Source: Sideroxydans sp. (GTDB taxonomy: Bacteria > Pseudomonadota > Gammaproteobacteria > Burkholderiales > Gallionellaceae). Taken from it: DNA of 64,000 nt. The stretch covers positions 124,001-188,000 of the forward strand of contig JAQTTU010000006.1 of NCBI GenBank assembly GCA_028710605.1, in the 5' to 3' direction. A program made the translations under genes and the position numbers. Position 1 is the first letter of the stretch. Every line of letters starts with the position of its first letter. Below, piece after piece: positions 23,648 through 31,174 of the stretch. The notes beneath the pieces were generated by a model that saw nothing but the letters and a program-made list of their open reading frames with translations, had not been told where the DNA came from and made no database searches.

Positions 23648-25483
23648 ATGAGCGTAATTTACGGAATTATTCATACCCGTGAAGAATCGGTTGAGGAGCC
23701 GGAAATCCTGCGCAAAACGCTGGACGGCGTGTGTTTCGACCGCGAAGCGGTGTGGCAAGATACCCGCGCCTATTTCGGTGTCCTGCTGCGGCAGTTAATC
23801 CAGAACGATGCTGAACAAGCACCTTTACAGGACGGCGGCTTGATCATTTGCGCTGATGCGCGTCTCGATAACCGCGAAGAGTTGGCAGAGCAACTCGATG
23901 TTGCCCATGAGCAACTGCCCGGCGTATCCGACAGCAGTCTCATCCTGCAGGCTTACCGCATGTGGGGCGAAGATTCACCGAATCATCTTCTCGGTGACTT
24001 TGCCTACGCGATCTACGATCCAAACACCGGGCATCTCTTTTGCGCGCGCGATCACATCGGCATCAGGCCGTTGTATTATTTTTGGATCAACGGCACTTTC
24101 TGTTTCTGCACCCTGCGCGAACCCTTGATGGCCGCCTGCCCCGTCCCACCCACCCCCAACGACACGTTCATCATCGCCTCTTTCATCCGAGCCAATGCAG
24201 AAATCTCCCACACCGTAGCAAATGAGATCAAGCGGCTGCCAGCAGCACATTCCCTGACGATAGGCGCGACAGGTTTGACGACTCGACGCTATTGGCAACC
24301 CGATTCAAGCACCACGTTGCGTCTGTCCAGCCATGAAGAATATGCGCAAGCGATGCGGGAAGTTTTTTCGCAGGCAGTTGCATGCCGCACCAGAACGGAT
24401 CGCCGCGTCGGCACCCATTTAAGCAGCGGCCTCGATTCCGGTTCCATCACTGTTCTGGCTGCACGGGAATTACGCAAGCAAGGGAAAAAACCGCTGGCTT
24501 TTTCCTGGTCTCCCGCGCCTGAAAGCACCGCACAAAAAATCGGCGACGAACGCGACCTCATTCTGGAGGTATGCCGACAAGAAGATATCGAATGTATTTT
24601 CTCCAACCTTGCGCATGACGAATCCCTCCAAATGATTCGAGATGCTGGTCATATTTGGGGAGACCCGTATTTTTTTGAAGAGAATAAACATCTTTCCTCT
24701 TACAAAAAATCTGATTGCCGCATCATATTAAGCGGGTGGGGCGGAGACGAATTAACCTCTTTTTCCGGGCATCGTTCTTACCTGGCAGATACGCTGCTGA
24801 ATAGAGGCCTTATTCGGCTGCTGACGGAAATTTTTCAAATGAGAAAAAACCGCTGTTGCTCGCTTCGCAGTTCAGCTAGAGAAGTACTCCATCCCCTTAT
24901 TCCGGATTTTCTTTACTTCCGCTTCTTCAATTTACCCGTTATCAATGACAGCGAATTGCTGATGAATCCTGCTCTTGCAGGGATAGTTCATGCAGAGAAA
25001 AATAAAAGCAGTCGCTGGTTTCAGCGGGATGTAAAAGCCGAACAGCGGCAATACCTGACCGAAGGTTTTCTATTGCAGCGTATTGAAAGCTGGGCCGAGA
25101 GGGGCGAGATGCACGGCGTCAACTATCTCTACCCCGTTTTCGACAAACGGGTCATTGAATTCGTCTTGTCACTCCCCACAGAACAACTGTTCAGAAACGG
25201 CTGGCGACGCGGACTATTTCGCAACGCGATGCAAGGCATACTGCCCGGCTCGGTGCAATGGAACAGATCCAAAGGTGAAAATGCATTGGGAGAGGTTGGA
25301 AGGGCTTTTCAAGCGTTCTTCAAAACAAAGGTTGCCGACTATATTCGGGAAGTTGAAAACACGCCCTCGTTTCAACGCTATTTCGAGTCCGGGGCAGTAA
25401 AGAAAATGATGTCTTCTCCTAAAGCATTTCACCTCATCAGAGTTTACAACTATGCAAAATTTCTTCACCGCACATTCCCTTAG
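23648..25483 (+). CDS. Asparagine-synthetase-like protein (lasso cyclase type)
   Basis: The 611-residue protein has an N-terminal Ntn-like domain (ICADARLDNREELAEQL; GDFAYAIYDPNTGHLFCARD; GIRPLYYF) and a C-terminal ATP-pyrophosphatase domain with P-loop LSSGLDSGS (258-266) and ILSGWGGDELTSFSG. The nucleophilic Cys2 of true asparagine synthetases is missing (protein starts MSVIYGII), so it cannot hydrolyse glutamine. This is the hallmark of lasso macrolactam synthetases (C proteins), which adenylate an Asp/Glu side chain of the precursor. The precursor gene follows 95 bases downstream. B1 is upstream and B2 further downstream, so the full set is present. Confidence 0.9.
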   Translation: MSVIYGIIHTREESVEEPEILRKTLDGVCFDREAVWQDTRAYFGVLLRQLIQNDAEQAPLQDGGLIICADARLDNREELAEQLDVAHEQLPGVSDSSLILQAYRMWGEDSPNHLLGDFAYAIYDPNTGHLFCARDHIGIRPLYYFWINGTFCFCTLREPLMAACPVPPTPNDTFIIASFIRANAEISHTVANEIKRLPAAHSLTIGATGLTTRRYWQPDSSTTLRLSSHEEYAQAMREVFSQAVACRTRTDRRVGTHLSSGLDSGSITVLAARELRKQGKKPLAFSWSPAPESTAQKIGDERDLILEVCRQEDIECIFSNLAHDESLQMIRDAGHIWGDPYFFEENKHLSSYKKSDCRIILSGWGGDELTSFSGHRSYLADTLLNRGLIRLLTEIFQMRKNRCCSLRSSAREVLHPLIPDFLYFRFFNLPVINDSELLMNPALAGIVHAEKNKSSRWFQRDVKAEQRQYLTEGFLLQRIESWAERGEMHGVNYLYPVFDKRVIEFVLSLPTEQLFRNGWRRGLFRNAMQGILPGSVQWNRSKGENALGEVGRAFQAFFKTKVADYIREVENTPSFQRYFESGAVKKMMSSPKAFHLIRVYNYAKFLHRTFP

Positions 25484-25578
25484 TAAAAGCAGTAGAGTAT
25501 GCTGGCGGCTGAAACTAGTGCTAGTTTCTTTGCCACCACCAGCTTTAGCTCAATTTATTTCAGGAAAGGAAAACTGCG

Positions 25579-25734
25579 ATGACTAATACGGACGATACCA
25601 ATTGCGTTGAAAATAGCCCGAAAAAAACTTGGGAAAAGCCGGAGATTTCAGAATTGAAAACCAGCTTGACTGAAGCCAAAGGCGGGGCGAAGACCAATAC
25701 AGGGCCTGAAAATTTGTTTACAAGTCCAAGTTAA
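25579..25734 (+). CDS. Putative lasso-like RiPP precursor peptide, 51 residues
   Basis: ATG 25579 is preceded by AGGAAAGGA. The leader contains KKTWEKPEISEL, matching the W/Y-x-x-P-x-[IL] motif bound by lasso B1 proteins, followed by SLTEAKGG. In the paeninodin-type alignment Thr31 would be at -2 and Ala33 the first core residue, but then positions 7-9 are T-N-T with no Asp/Glu. If the core starts at Gly36, Glu44 falls at position 9 and could close a ring. The tail is NLFTSPS and ends in Ser, the residue phosphorylated by lasso-type HprK kinases. A strong terminator follows 47 bases after the stop. Confidence 0.78.
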   Translation: MTNTDDTNCVENSPKKTWEKPEISELKTSLTEAKGGAKTNTGPENLFTSPS

Positions 25735-25780
25735 TGCCAAGCCAAAACGCTGCTTGAATTAAACCTCAATTAATTCAAAA

Positions 25781-25818
25781 AAAAACGCCATTCCGGCCTA
25801 GACCGGAATGGCGTTTTT
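25781..25818. terminator. Bidirectional intrinsic terminator
   Basis: A perfect 16-bp stem (AAAAACGCCATTCCGG with its inverse) around CCTAGA ends in T5. It closes the precursor transcript and could also stop the minus-strand gene that ends at 25954. The stem core CATTCCGG...CCGGAATG is related to the family C repeats. Confidence 0.9.
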
Positions 25819-25953
25819 AATGGCTAACCACAAATAATTCAATGGTGGCAATTTGCACAACACACCTTGCCCGAAATGCAGTAAATACGGGCATCTCCAT
25901 CAATCGAATGAGGCGGGTCGCCTATAGCTTGAAGTTCAAAGCAGAATACTGGA

Positions 25954-26982
25954 TTAACGAACACAGACTGTATCGGAACCTTCGATCGGAGTGCCATTCT
26001 TCAGTTGGCCGCTCAGATCCAGCAAGGTGCTGCCCTCACTTATCCCGGATGCGTCTCCGTTGAACTTACATACCAAGTCGAAGAACCCATCATGGTTAGT
26101 GTCATTCACTTTGCAAGATTTGTTGCCTTCGTCCTTATCTCTGCCGCGTCCTTCTTCGCGCCGGTCTTTTTCTTGTTTACCTTCATCACCATGCATCTGA
26201 ACGCTCATTCCCGCGAGGCTGAGACTGGCAATGTCGATCTGTTTCACATCCACATTAGCGTTGCCCAATATTGTCACGTGCAGCTGCTCGTGTTTATGGT
26301 TTTCAATGCATTTGCGTTTGTGTTCACCTTCGTTTTTGATCTCGATCGACACTTTGAGTGCACCCTGCGTGAGGACACGTATCCAGTCCCCAGCAGCACC
26401 AGCCCACATATACACGTCAATTGTATTGCCGGAAACCGTATAGCAATCATTAGAAAAAGGGCAATTAGTGTGCGCATACTGGGTTGATGTTTCCAAACCA
26501 CGAGTTCTGAATGGAGCTGCGCCCGTACAACCGGGCGTGGAGGGAGAAGGGCTAACGAAGTAATTTGTCGCAGATGCCCCCAGCAATGCGGAGGATGCCG
26601 CCTCATATAACCCGCCCTGATCAGACATCACCGCAACAACCGGTTTTTTGAAGGTCCAGATGGCTTCTTGATCTGCTGTGCCAATAGATACTGGCACGTT
26701 GAGGAATATCATATGACTATCCACCACAGTGCCTGCCGATATGACCACGCCATCGTCGGCATAGAGCGGCGCGTTCAACAACACACCCTGCGCCTCATCA
26801 AATCCGATCTGTCCACCTGCGGTTGCGCAATCATTCAACACATCCGATGGCGGGGCAATGATTGCCGGAGCCGCAGCCGTCGAAGTTCCGACGACAGTCA
26901 CATTCGTGATGGCTGCTTGCACCTGAGCGACGCATCCCAACAACATCGCGCTAACCATAATTATTCGATTCATTATTTTCAT
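25954..26982 (-). CDS. Secreted protein of unknown function, 342 residues
   Basis: A signal peptide (IIMVSAMLLGCVAQVQA) is followed by a low-complexity TSTAAAPAI stretch and a beta-rich region. The second half is very charged, with KNEGEHKRKC, a Lys/Glu/Arg/Asp-rich segment near residues 268-290 (GDEGKQEKDRREEGRGRDKD) and a DTNHDGFFDL motif that resembles a calcium-binding EF-hand/dockerin loop. Several cysteines could form disulfides. I do not recognise a family. AGGGAG lies before ATG 26982; ATG 26973 is an alternative. It follows the collar-domain genes on the same strand. Confidence 0.7.
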   Translation of the reverse strand: MKIMNRIIMVSAMLLGCVAQVQAAITNVTVVGTSTAAAPAIIAPPSDVLNDCATAGGQIGFDEAQGVLLNAPLYADDGVVISAGTVVDSHMIFLNVPVSIGTADQEAIWTFKKPVVAVMSDQGGLYEAASSALLGASATNYFVSPSPSTPGCTGAAPFRTRGLETSTQYAHTNCPFSNDCYTVSGNTIDVYMWAGAAGDWIRVLTQGALKVSIEIKNEGEHKRKCIENHKHEQLHVTILGNANVDVKQIDIASLSLAGMSVQMHGDEGKQEKDRREEGRGRDKDEGNKSCKVNDTNHDGFFDLVCKFNGDASGISEGSTLLDLSGQLKNGTPIEGSDTVCVR

Positions 26983-27091
26983 TGCTGCATTCTCCCTAAG
27001 TTTCTTGCTTCAATTCGTTTCGTATAGCGATTGCTCATTGCATTCGCCGGACGACCAGAGGTGACCGGAAAACCCGGCCACCTCCAAGCCA

Positions 27092-27625
27092 TCAATTGCG
27101 CATGGGGAAAACGCCTTCAAGACAAATACAGTGATTCACGACTTGGTAGGATTGTACGTTGTTATGACTCTGCGCTCCTCCCGCTGCTGCAGCCAGCGCG
27201 CCAACTCCCATTGCCACCATTGTTGCCGGACTTGGAGCTAATTTGTAGTGCGGATTACTTTGATCCTTGGCCGGATAGACGGCTGACGACGGCGTACCTT
27301 GAGTGCCGGATTTATTATCACCACTGATGGTATGCGTGTGATTCGGCATCTGGCTCAGGGTAATGGAAGCTACCGCTGCACCGCCGGTGCTGGCAAATGC
27401 ACGGGGAGTCAGTCCGCTCCCCGAACCGGCATGCATGGGCGTTAGCCCCTGCAAGTTGGGGAGGTTGAAATAGTTACGTTGGTCGCCGCCAAATATGAAG
27501 CCGATAACCGCATAAAGCGCCGCACTGGTTTGAATGCTCATCTGTTGACCATTGCACCAGGCCCAACCCATGGGGGGGAAGGTATAAGGCAACATCCTGA
27601 TTTCACCTACGAATGCTTGTGACAT
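27092..27625 (-). CDS. Tail-collar domain protein (microcystin-dependent-protein-like), third of three
   Basis: The 177-residue protein opens with FVGEIRMLPYTFPPMGWAWC and NGQQMSIQTSAALYAVIG, then GGDQRNYFNLPNLQGLTPMHAG and the histidine motif QMPNHTHTI. This is the phage tail collar (PF07484) pattern of MdpB-like proteins. These short proteins resemble the tips of phage short tail fibres and are thought to trimerise. Three tandem paralogues separated by 9 bases each suggest one complex with three subunits. No other phage structural gene is nearby, so this is not a prophage remnant. Confidence 0.9.
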   Translation of the reverse strand: MSQAFVGEIRMLPYTFPPMGWAWCNGQQMSIQTSAALYAVIGFIFGGDQRNYFNLPNLQGLTPMHAGSGSGLTPRAFASTGGAAVASITLSQMPNHTHTISGDNKSGTQGTPSSAVYPAKDQSNPHYKLAPSPATMVAMGVGALAAAAGGAQSHNNVQSYQVVNHCICLEGVFPMRN

Positions 27626-27634
27626 AAGTCCTCC

Positions 27635-28168
27635 TTAGTTACGTGACGGGAAAATGCCCTGCAGGGCGATGATGTAATTGAGCGCCATAAACGGCGCGAC
27701 ATTGTTGTGAGGCAGGCTGCCCCCCTCTGCAGAAACGGCAGTTGACAAAAATGGCGTGATCGCTGACGTATCGTCCGTGAATGAAAAATCACCAGCTCCT
27801 CCCGCATCTGCGGCCAGCGTGTTGCCGCCGGGGGTGGATAAAGTCGCCGGCTGGCTGGTCGCCTGCAAAGGGTGGTTGTGCGGCGGAATCTGAGCCTCTG
27901 TCAACGTGACAGTTTCGTTGCCTCTTGACATACCGGCTACCCAGTTGATTGTTCCCCCGGTTGCCGTACCTATGCCGACCGGCACTCTGCCCCGCAGGTC
28001 GGGAAGCATAAAGGTGGTCACCCCGTTTCCTCCGTAGGTTGTGCCGATTAACGCAAAGAGCATTTGGTATTCCGATACCGACATGGCTTGCCCGTTGCAG
28101 AACGCCCAGTTAACGGGGGGATAGTTGCCGGCGAATATAGATATTTGTCCAATATAGGGTGCAGACAT
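27635..28168 (-). CDS. Tail-collar domain protein, second of three
   Basis: A 177-residue paralogue with YIGQISIFAGNYPPVNWAFC and NGQAMSVSEYQMLFALIGT, GGNGVTTFMLPDLRGRVPVG and AQIPPHNHPLQ. The order of motifs and the length match the neighbours. It ends with the shared ALNYIIALQGIFPSRN pattern. AGGAGGAA lies upstream of ATG 28168, so translation of each copy starts independently. Confidence 0.92.
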   Translation of the reverse strand: MSAPYIGQISIFAGNYPPVNWAFCNGQAMSVSEYQMLFALIGTTYGGNGVTTFMLPDLRGRVPVGIGTATGGTINWVAGMSRGNETVTLTEAQIPPHNHPLQATSQPATLSTPGGNTLAADAGGAGDFSFTDDTSAITPFLSTAVSAEGGSLPHNNVAPFMALNYIIALQGIFPSRN

Positions 28169-28177
28169 GATTCCTCC

Positions 28178-28687
28178 TTAGTTGCGTGCTGGATAAAGGC
28201 CGGTCAAGGCGATGCAGAAACCTACGCACAGCGACGGCTGAATGTTGTTGTGGGCTTGCCCACCACCGACGGGACTACAGGTGCCCGAGTTCAACGGCAC
28301 CAACGTGCCGCTGTTGTTATAGCTTGGTTCGCCGGAGTTTGCGAATACCGATTGGGGTTGCAACACAACAAGCCCGGCTTCATTGTCACCGCTGAGAGTA
28401 TGCGTATGCGGCGGCATTTGGGTGCTGGTCAGCGTTACGGATTCCGAACCGCCTTTCTGACCCTGCGATAATCCGCTAGCCTGATTAACATGAACCGGCA
28501 TGCGCCCCTGAAAATCGGGCAAGCCAAAAGTCGTTGATCCATTGCCGCCAAACTGAACGTTCAGCAGGCTGAAAAGTGCCTGGTTTGTGTTAACAGGCAA
28601 TAACTGCCCTTGGCACGCCGCCCAGCCTTTGGGAGCCCAGTTAAAACCGAACATTCGGATTTCTCCGATAAATTGATCGCTCATCAT
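28178..28687 (-). CDS. Tail-collar domain protein, first of three
   Basis: The 169-residue paralogue has FIGEIRMFGFNWAPKGWAAC and QGQLLPVNTNQALFSLLN, GGNGSTTFGLPDFQGRMPVH and QMPPHTHTLSGDNEAG. It starts with tandem ATGs at 28687 and 28684, after AAGGAGG. The three copies differ enough to be old duplicates. A DUF6916-like gene lies 73 bases upstream. Confidence 0.92.
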   Translation of the reverse strand: MMSDQFIGEIRMFGFNWAPKGWAACQGQLLPVNTNQALFSLLNVQFGGNGSTTFGLPDFQGRMPVHVNQASGLSQGQKGGSESVTLTSTQMPPHTHTLSGDNEAGLVVLQPQSVFANSGEPSYNNSGTLVPLNSGTCSPVGGGQAHNNIQPSLCVGFCIALTGLYPARN

Positions 28688-28760
28688 GCCTCCTTAAGTA
28701 AAAGTTCCCTGCATTAACGTTGCCGCGAATCGACAGCGCCACTAGCTTTCCTCTCTCCTC

Positions 28761-29111
28761 TTACTTCTCTGGCTTTACCGAATAACAGCTTTGGTATTGA
28801 TAACCAGTAACAGCTTTTTGTTCGTTTTTGATTTCTCCGATGGGGACGATAAAAAAATCGTTATCGCCCAGTTTTTCGTGTCTTGCCAGGTAGTTGCCTT
28901 GCGCCAATAAAATGTCCGGCCCATGGAAAATAAGGTGGAAATTGATATAGGGCCCGCCAGTTTTTTCCTGGCTGACTTCCATCAGGGTGAGGTTTACGGC
29001 GAGCGCTTCCGGTTGCGCATCGAAACCGGGCGACATGATGTTGGGAACGATAAATGCGAAGTTGGAATTTACGTGGGGTGCAAATAGCGCTGCTCGAATA
29101 GCCTGACTCAA
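28761..29111 (-). CDS. DUF6916-like protein, partner of the collar genes
   Basis: This 116-residue beta-rich protein has no signal peptide. It contains LNLTLMEVSQEKT-type text (VNLTLMEVSQEKTGG), PYINFHLIFHGP and the strand DNDFFIVPIGEIKNEQKAVT, with the aromatic-rich end YQYQSCYSV. The pattern fits the small DUF6916 family that often precedes tail-collar genes. Its function is not established; it may be a chaperone or base of the collar assembly. The divergent region to the right is 365 bases without a firm gene. Confidence 0.68.
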   Translation of the reverse strand: MSQAIRAALFAPHVNSNFAFIVPNIMSPGFDAQPEALAVNLTLMEVSQEKTGGPYINFHLIFHGPDILLAQGNYLARHEKLGDNDFFIVPIGEIKNEQKAVTGYQYQSCYSVKPEK

Positions 29112-29436
29112 GATTCCTCCTTGCCATTATTCATAATGCATTTGCCGGGAAAACATCAATTACATTTGCATCTGGAGGGACATTGTACAGACCTGCTTCG
29201 GCAGTGCAAATTATCAAGGGCGTTGCAAACTATGGAGCTTTCCATATTTATTTCGCAAAAACATTTCGATTCACCGTGGAAGATCGGGGTTCAACATCGC
29301 GCGAATCATCACCCTGAATTGTTTCATGCAGGAATTCTTCACGTAGAATCGCAAGCAATTTGCCAAGTACAGAGAAGTATCCGCGAAGGCATGACGAGTA
29401 GGGTTTCGTCAGTCGGTCTTTGAAGCTGTGGGCAAC
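29112..29436. other. Intergenic stretch with half of a 40-bp direct repeat
   Basis: No gene can be supported in this 325-base stretch. An open frame on the plus strand (29121-29423) ends 14 bases before the terminator but has no ribosome binding site and no family. At 29310-29349 lies a 40-base sequence (CACCCTGAATTGTTTCATGC and on) repeated with two mismatches at 30528-30567, just upstream of the B2 gene. Confidence 0.6.
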
Positions 29437-29464
29437 AAAAACCCCTCCGAAGAGGGTTTTTCTC
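29437..29464 (-). terminator. Intrinsic terminator after the aspartic protease gene
   Basis: A stem of AAAAACCCCTC against GAGGGTTTTT with loop CGAA and T-runs on both strands. It lies 13 bases beyond the stop of the minus-strand protease-like gene, and would also stop any plus-strand transcript from the left. Confidence 0.8.
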
Positions 29465-29476
29465 TGGCCAAAAAAC

Positions 29477-29866
29477 CTACTTCAAGCCTTTTGCTAACGA
29501 CATCGGAATGTTAGGACTGAGTGGATTTACAGTCACGCGCATGCGCGCAGGCTCCACTATCAAATCCATATCTTCCATCGGGATCGCGCCTAGCAGCACC
29601 TGATTTCCCATCACAAGCGCACCAGTAAAACATTCGCGGCCAAGCATTGAAATTCTGATCGGCCCCACATAGTCGATTAAGTGAGATTTCCCGTCCGCTG
29701 TTTGTACTTCACGCTGTTTCAGTGTGCTTAATTGCAACTGCATTGCCAGGTGTTCTGGGATGCACAAGTGCAAAGCTCCGGTGTCAACTAGTGCGGACGC
29801 GTTGATTTCTTCCAGGTCTGGTCGTGATTGATTGGCCAAACGCAAGTCTGCGTACGTAATTCCCAT
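29477..29866 (-). CDS. Retropepsin-like (clan AA) aspartic protease
   Basis: The 129-residue protein has the catalytic motif ALVDTGALHLCIPEHLA and a second hydrophobic strand VLLGAIPMEDMDLIVEPA; chain length fits a single retropepsin lobe that must dimerise. In many genomes such small proteases lie in gene pairs with short unknown proteins and their targets are unknown. Here it stands alone between the collar block and the lasso B2 gene. A role in removing the RiPP leader cannot be excluded, but the dedicated B2 protease makes that unlikely. Confidence 0.83.
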   Translation of the reverse strand: MGITYADLRLANQSRPDLEEINASALVDTGALHLCIPEHLAMQLQLSTLKQREVQTADGKSHLIDYVGPIRISMLGRECFTGALVMGNQVLLGAIPMEDMDLIVEPARMRVTVNPLSPNIPMSLAKGLK

Positions 29867-29942
29867 GGCAATCTCCTTTGAATGTTAATCAGTTTAGTCC
29901 ATTTTCAGTGCCGTCTGCAAATCAGTCAAGAAATCATCTTTA

Positions 29943-30093
29943 GGGCATCTCTATAAATTCGTCACACCGGCGAAGGCCTGTGTCCAGTTAATAAAACAGA
30001 CAGTGCAAAGCACTGACATAAAAGCATTTTAATTAAACCCGCTGGATCCCTGCCTTCGCCGGAATAACGGAATTTGAATTTATAGAGATGTCC
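29943..30093. repeat. MITE-like element with 18-bp terminal inverted repeats
   Basis: GGGCATCTCTATAAATTC at 29943 is inverted as GAATTTATAGAGATGTCC ending at 30093 with one mismatch. Inside lies a family C core (CACCGGCGAAGGCCTGTGTCC ... GGATCCCTGCCTTCGCCGG). No coding potential. This size and structure suit a non-autonomous mobile element. Confidence 0.75.
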
Positions 30094-30310
30094 TATATCT
30101 GTCGAACGGTAACGTTTCTACCCCCTCCCCCTACAACGGGGAGGGAGTCCAGATGAATAAAAAATTCCCGCGCACGTGGGGGGGACATCAAGATTTTGTC
30201 TGTTACGCAGGGTGCATTTTTTCTGGATTCCGGTCTTCGCCTGATAACCATCAACTTGGCTGGCGTTGTTTGCCAGCTTATTGATCCGGCACTCAAACAG
30301 TATCGCTTTC

Positions 30311-30434
30311 GTCATTCCCGCGAAGGCGGGAATCCAGCAAAGAAAACCACCCGCGAAGCGGACAAGTGCTTGGTTTTGTCCCGCTTCGCGGGGGAGTATT
30401 CATTCAACTGGATACCCGCCTTCGCGGGTATGAC
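30311..30434. repeat. Family C palindromic repeat, third cluster copy
   Basis: GTCATTCCCGCGAAGGCGGG and CCCGCCTTCGCGGGTATGAC form the two ends. A partial relative at 30140-30245 shares GTCCAGATGAATAAAAAATTCC-type text. Together with the element at 29943 these explain most of the 735 bases without a gene between 29867 and 30602. Confidence 0.85.
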
Positions 30435-30527
30435 GTGCTACTTCATTCGTGCCGGATCAATAGTCGAATGGCTAGCAGTTCTATCGATGACGTTATATTT
30501 TCCAATGAACTATCTAGGATAAATCAG

Positions 30528-30567
30528 CACCCTGAATTGTTTCAGGCGGGAATTCTTCACGTAGAAT
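30528..30567. repeat. Direct repeat partner of 29310-29349
   Basis: The 40 bases from CACCCTGAATTGTTTCAGGC to CACGTAGAAT match 29310-29349 with two differences. When read in the B2 frame both code for HPELF-x-AGILHVE, and one of the two differences is silent, which hints at an ancestral coding sequence. Confidence 0.75.
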
Positions 30568-30602
30568 TCTTACCAAATCCAGAACATCAATTCATACATG
30601 CC

Positions 30603-31070
30603 ATGAGTATTACAACGTTGCTTCGCAAGTCGCGCAGTTTTGCGCGCCGCTCGTGGTTCGAGAAAGCGTGGTTTCTTCCTGCATGGCTGTTATTGGGCGC
30701 AAGCCGGTTCTTGATCCTGTTCGTGCCATTCCGGCACATGGCTTCCCGCATGGGAAAACACGCAGGCTTGAATTCCTGGATACCGCTCGTTGATGCCCGG
30801 CAAAATGTGAGAGCCATGTCTATTGCCCGAGTCATTGCGCTGGCCGCCCGCTATACGCCATGGAAGTCGAATTGTTTTCCGCAGGCGGTGACGGCGAAAG
30901 TGTTGCTCGGTTTGTACGGCATTCCGAACAGTCTGTTTCTGGGTGTGAGCCGCGACTCCGCTGCGGTGAAATTGAAGGCACACGCGTGGGTGGCGGCTGG
31001 GCGTGTGCGCGTCACTGGCAAATACAGCTTCGACCAGTTCACGGTGGTGGGATGTTTTGTTTCGCCGTAA
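30603..31070 (+). CDS. Lasso peptide biosynthesis B2 protein (transglutaminase-like protease)
   Basis: A 155-residue protein of the McjB C-terminal (transglut_core3) family. It has the catalytic Cys91 in KSNCFPQAVTAKVLLGLYGI, LFLGVSRDSAAVKLKAHAWV with His127, and a basic, partly hydrophobic N-terminus (WFLPAWLLLGASRFLILF). B2 proteins cut the leader from lasso precursors. The usual acidic residue after HAWV-E is not seen (HAWVAAGR), so the third catalytic residue is unclear. The frame is open upstream to 30366, but ATG 30603 gives the family's normal N-terminus. It lies 5 kb from the cyclase, beyond the collar block. Confidence 0.88.
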   Translation: MSITTLLRKSRSFARRSWFEKAWFLPAWLLLGASRFLILFVPFRHMASRMGKHAGLNSWIPLVDARQNVRAMSIARVIALAARYTPWKSNCFPQAVTAKVLLGLYGIPNSLFLGVSRDSAAVKLKAHAWVAAGRVRVTGKYSFDQFTVVGCFVSP

Positions 31071-31091
31071 TCACAACCCGCAACGGTTTTA

Positions 31092-31150
31092 TGTAGGTGC
31101 GAATTCATTCGCACGAAATTTTTGCTACGTGCGAATGAATTCGCACCTAC
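31092..31150. repeat. Family A palindrome, copy 5
   Basis: TGTAGGTGCGAATTCATTCG and inverse around AAATTTTTGCTAC, 21 bases after B2 and 24 bases before the nucleotidyltransferase gene. Confidence 0.95.
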
Positions 31151-31174
31151 GAACCCACATTTACGGTTTTTAAA

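Noticed and set aside
25579-25734. Canonical class II lasso peptide call for the precursor
   Set aside because: In the register set by the Thr at -2, core positions 7-9 contain no Asp or Glu, so a canonical ring cannot be claimed. Reported as lasso-like instead.
27092-28687. Prophage or tailocin remnant
   Set aside because: The collar domain is phage-like but no sheath, tube, baseplate, holin or lysis gene is present; the genes fit the stand-alone MdpB-like group.
29121-29423. Plus-strand open frame of 100 codons ending just before a terminator
   Set aside because: No ribosome binding site, no recognisable domain and an unlikely composition rich in His and Cys. Only the embedded direct repeat was kept.
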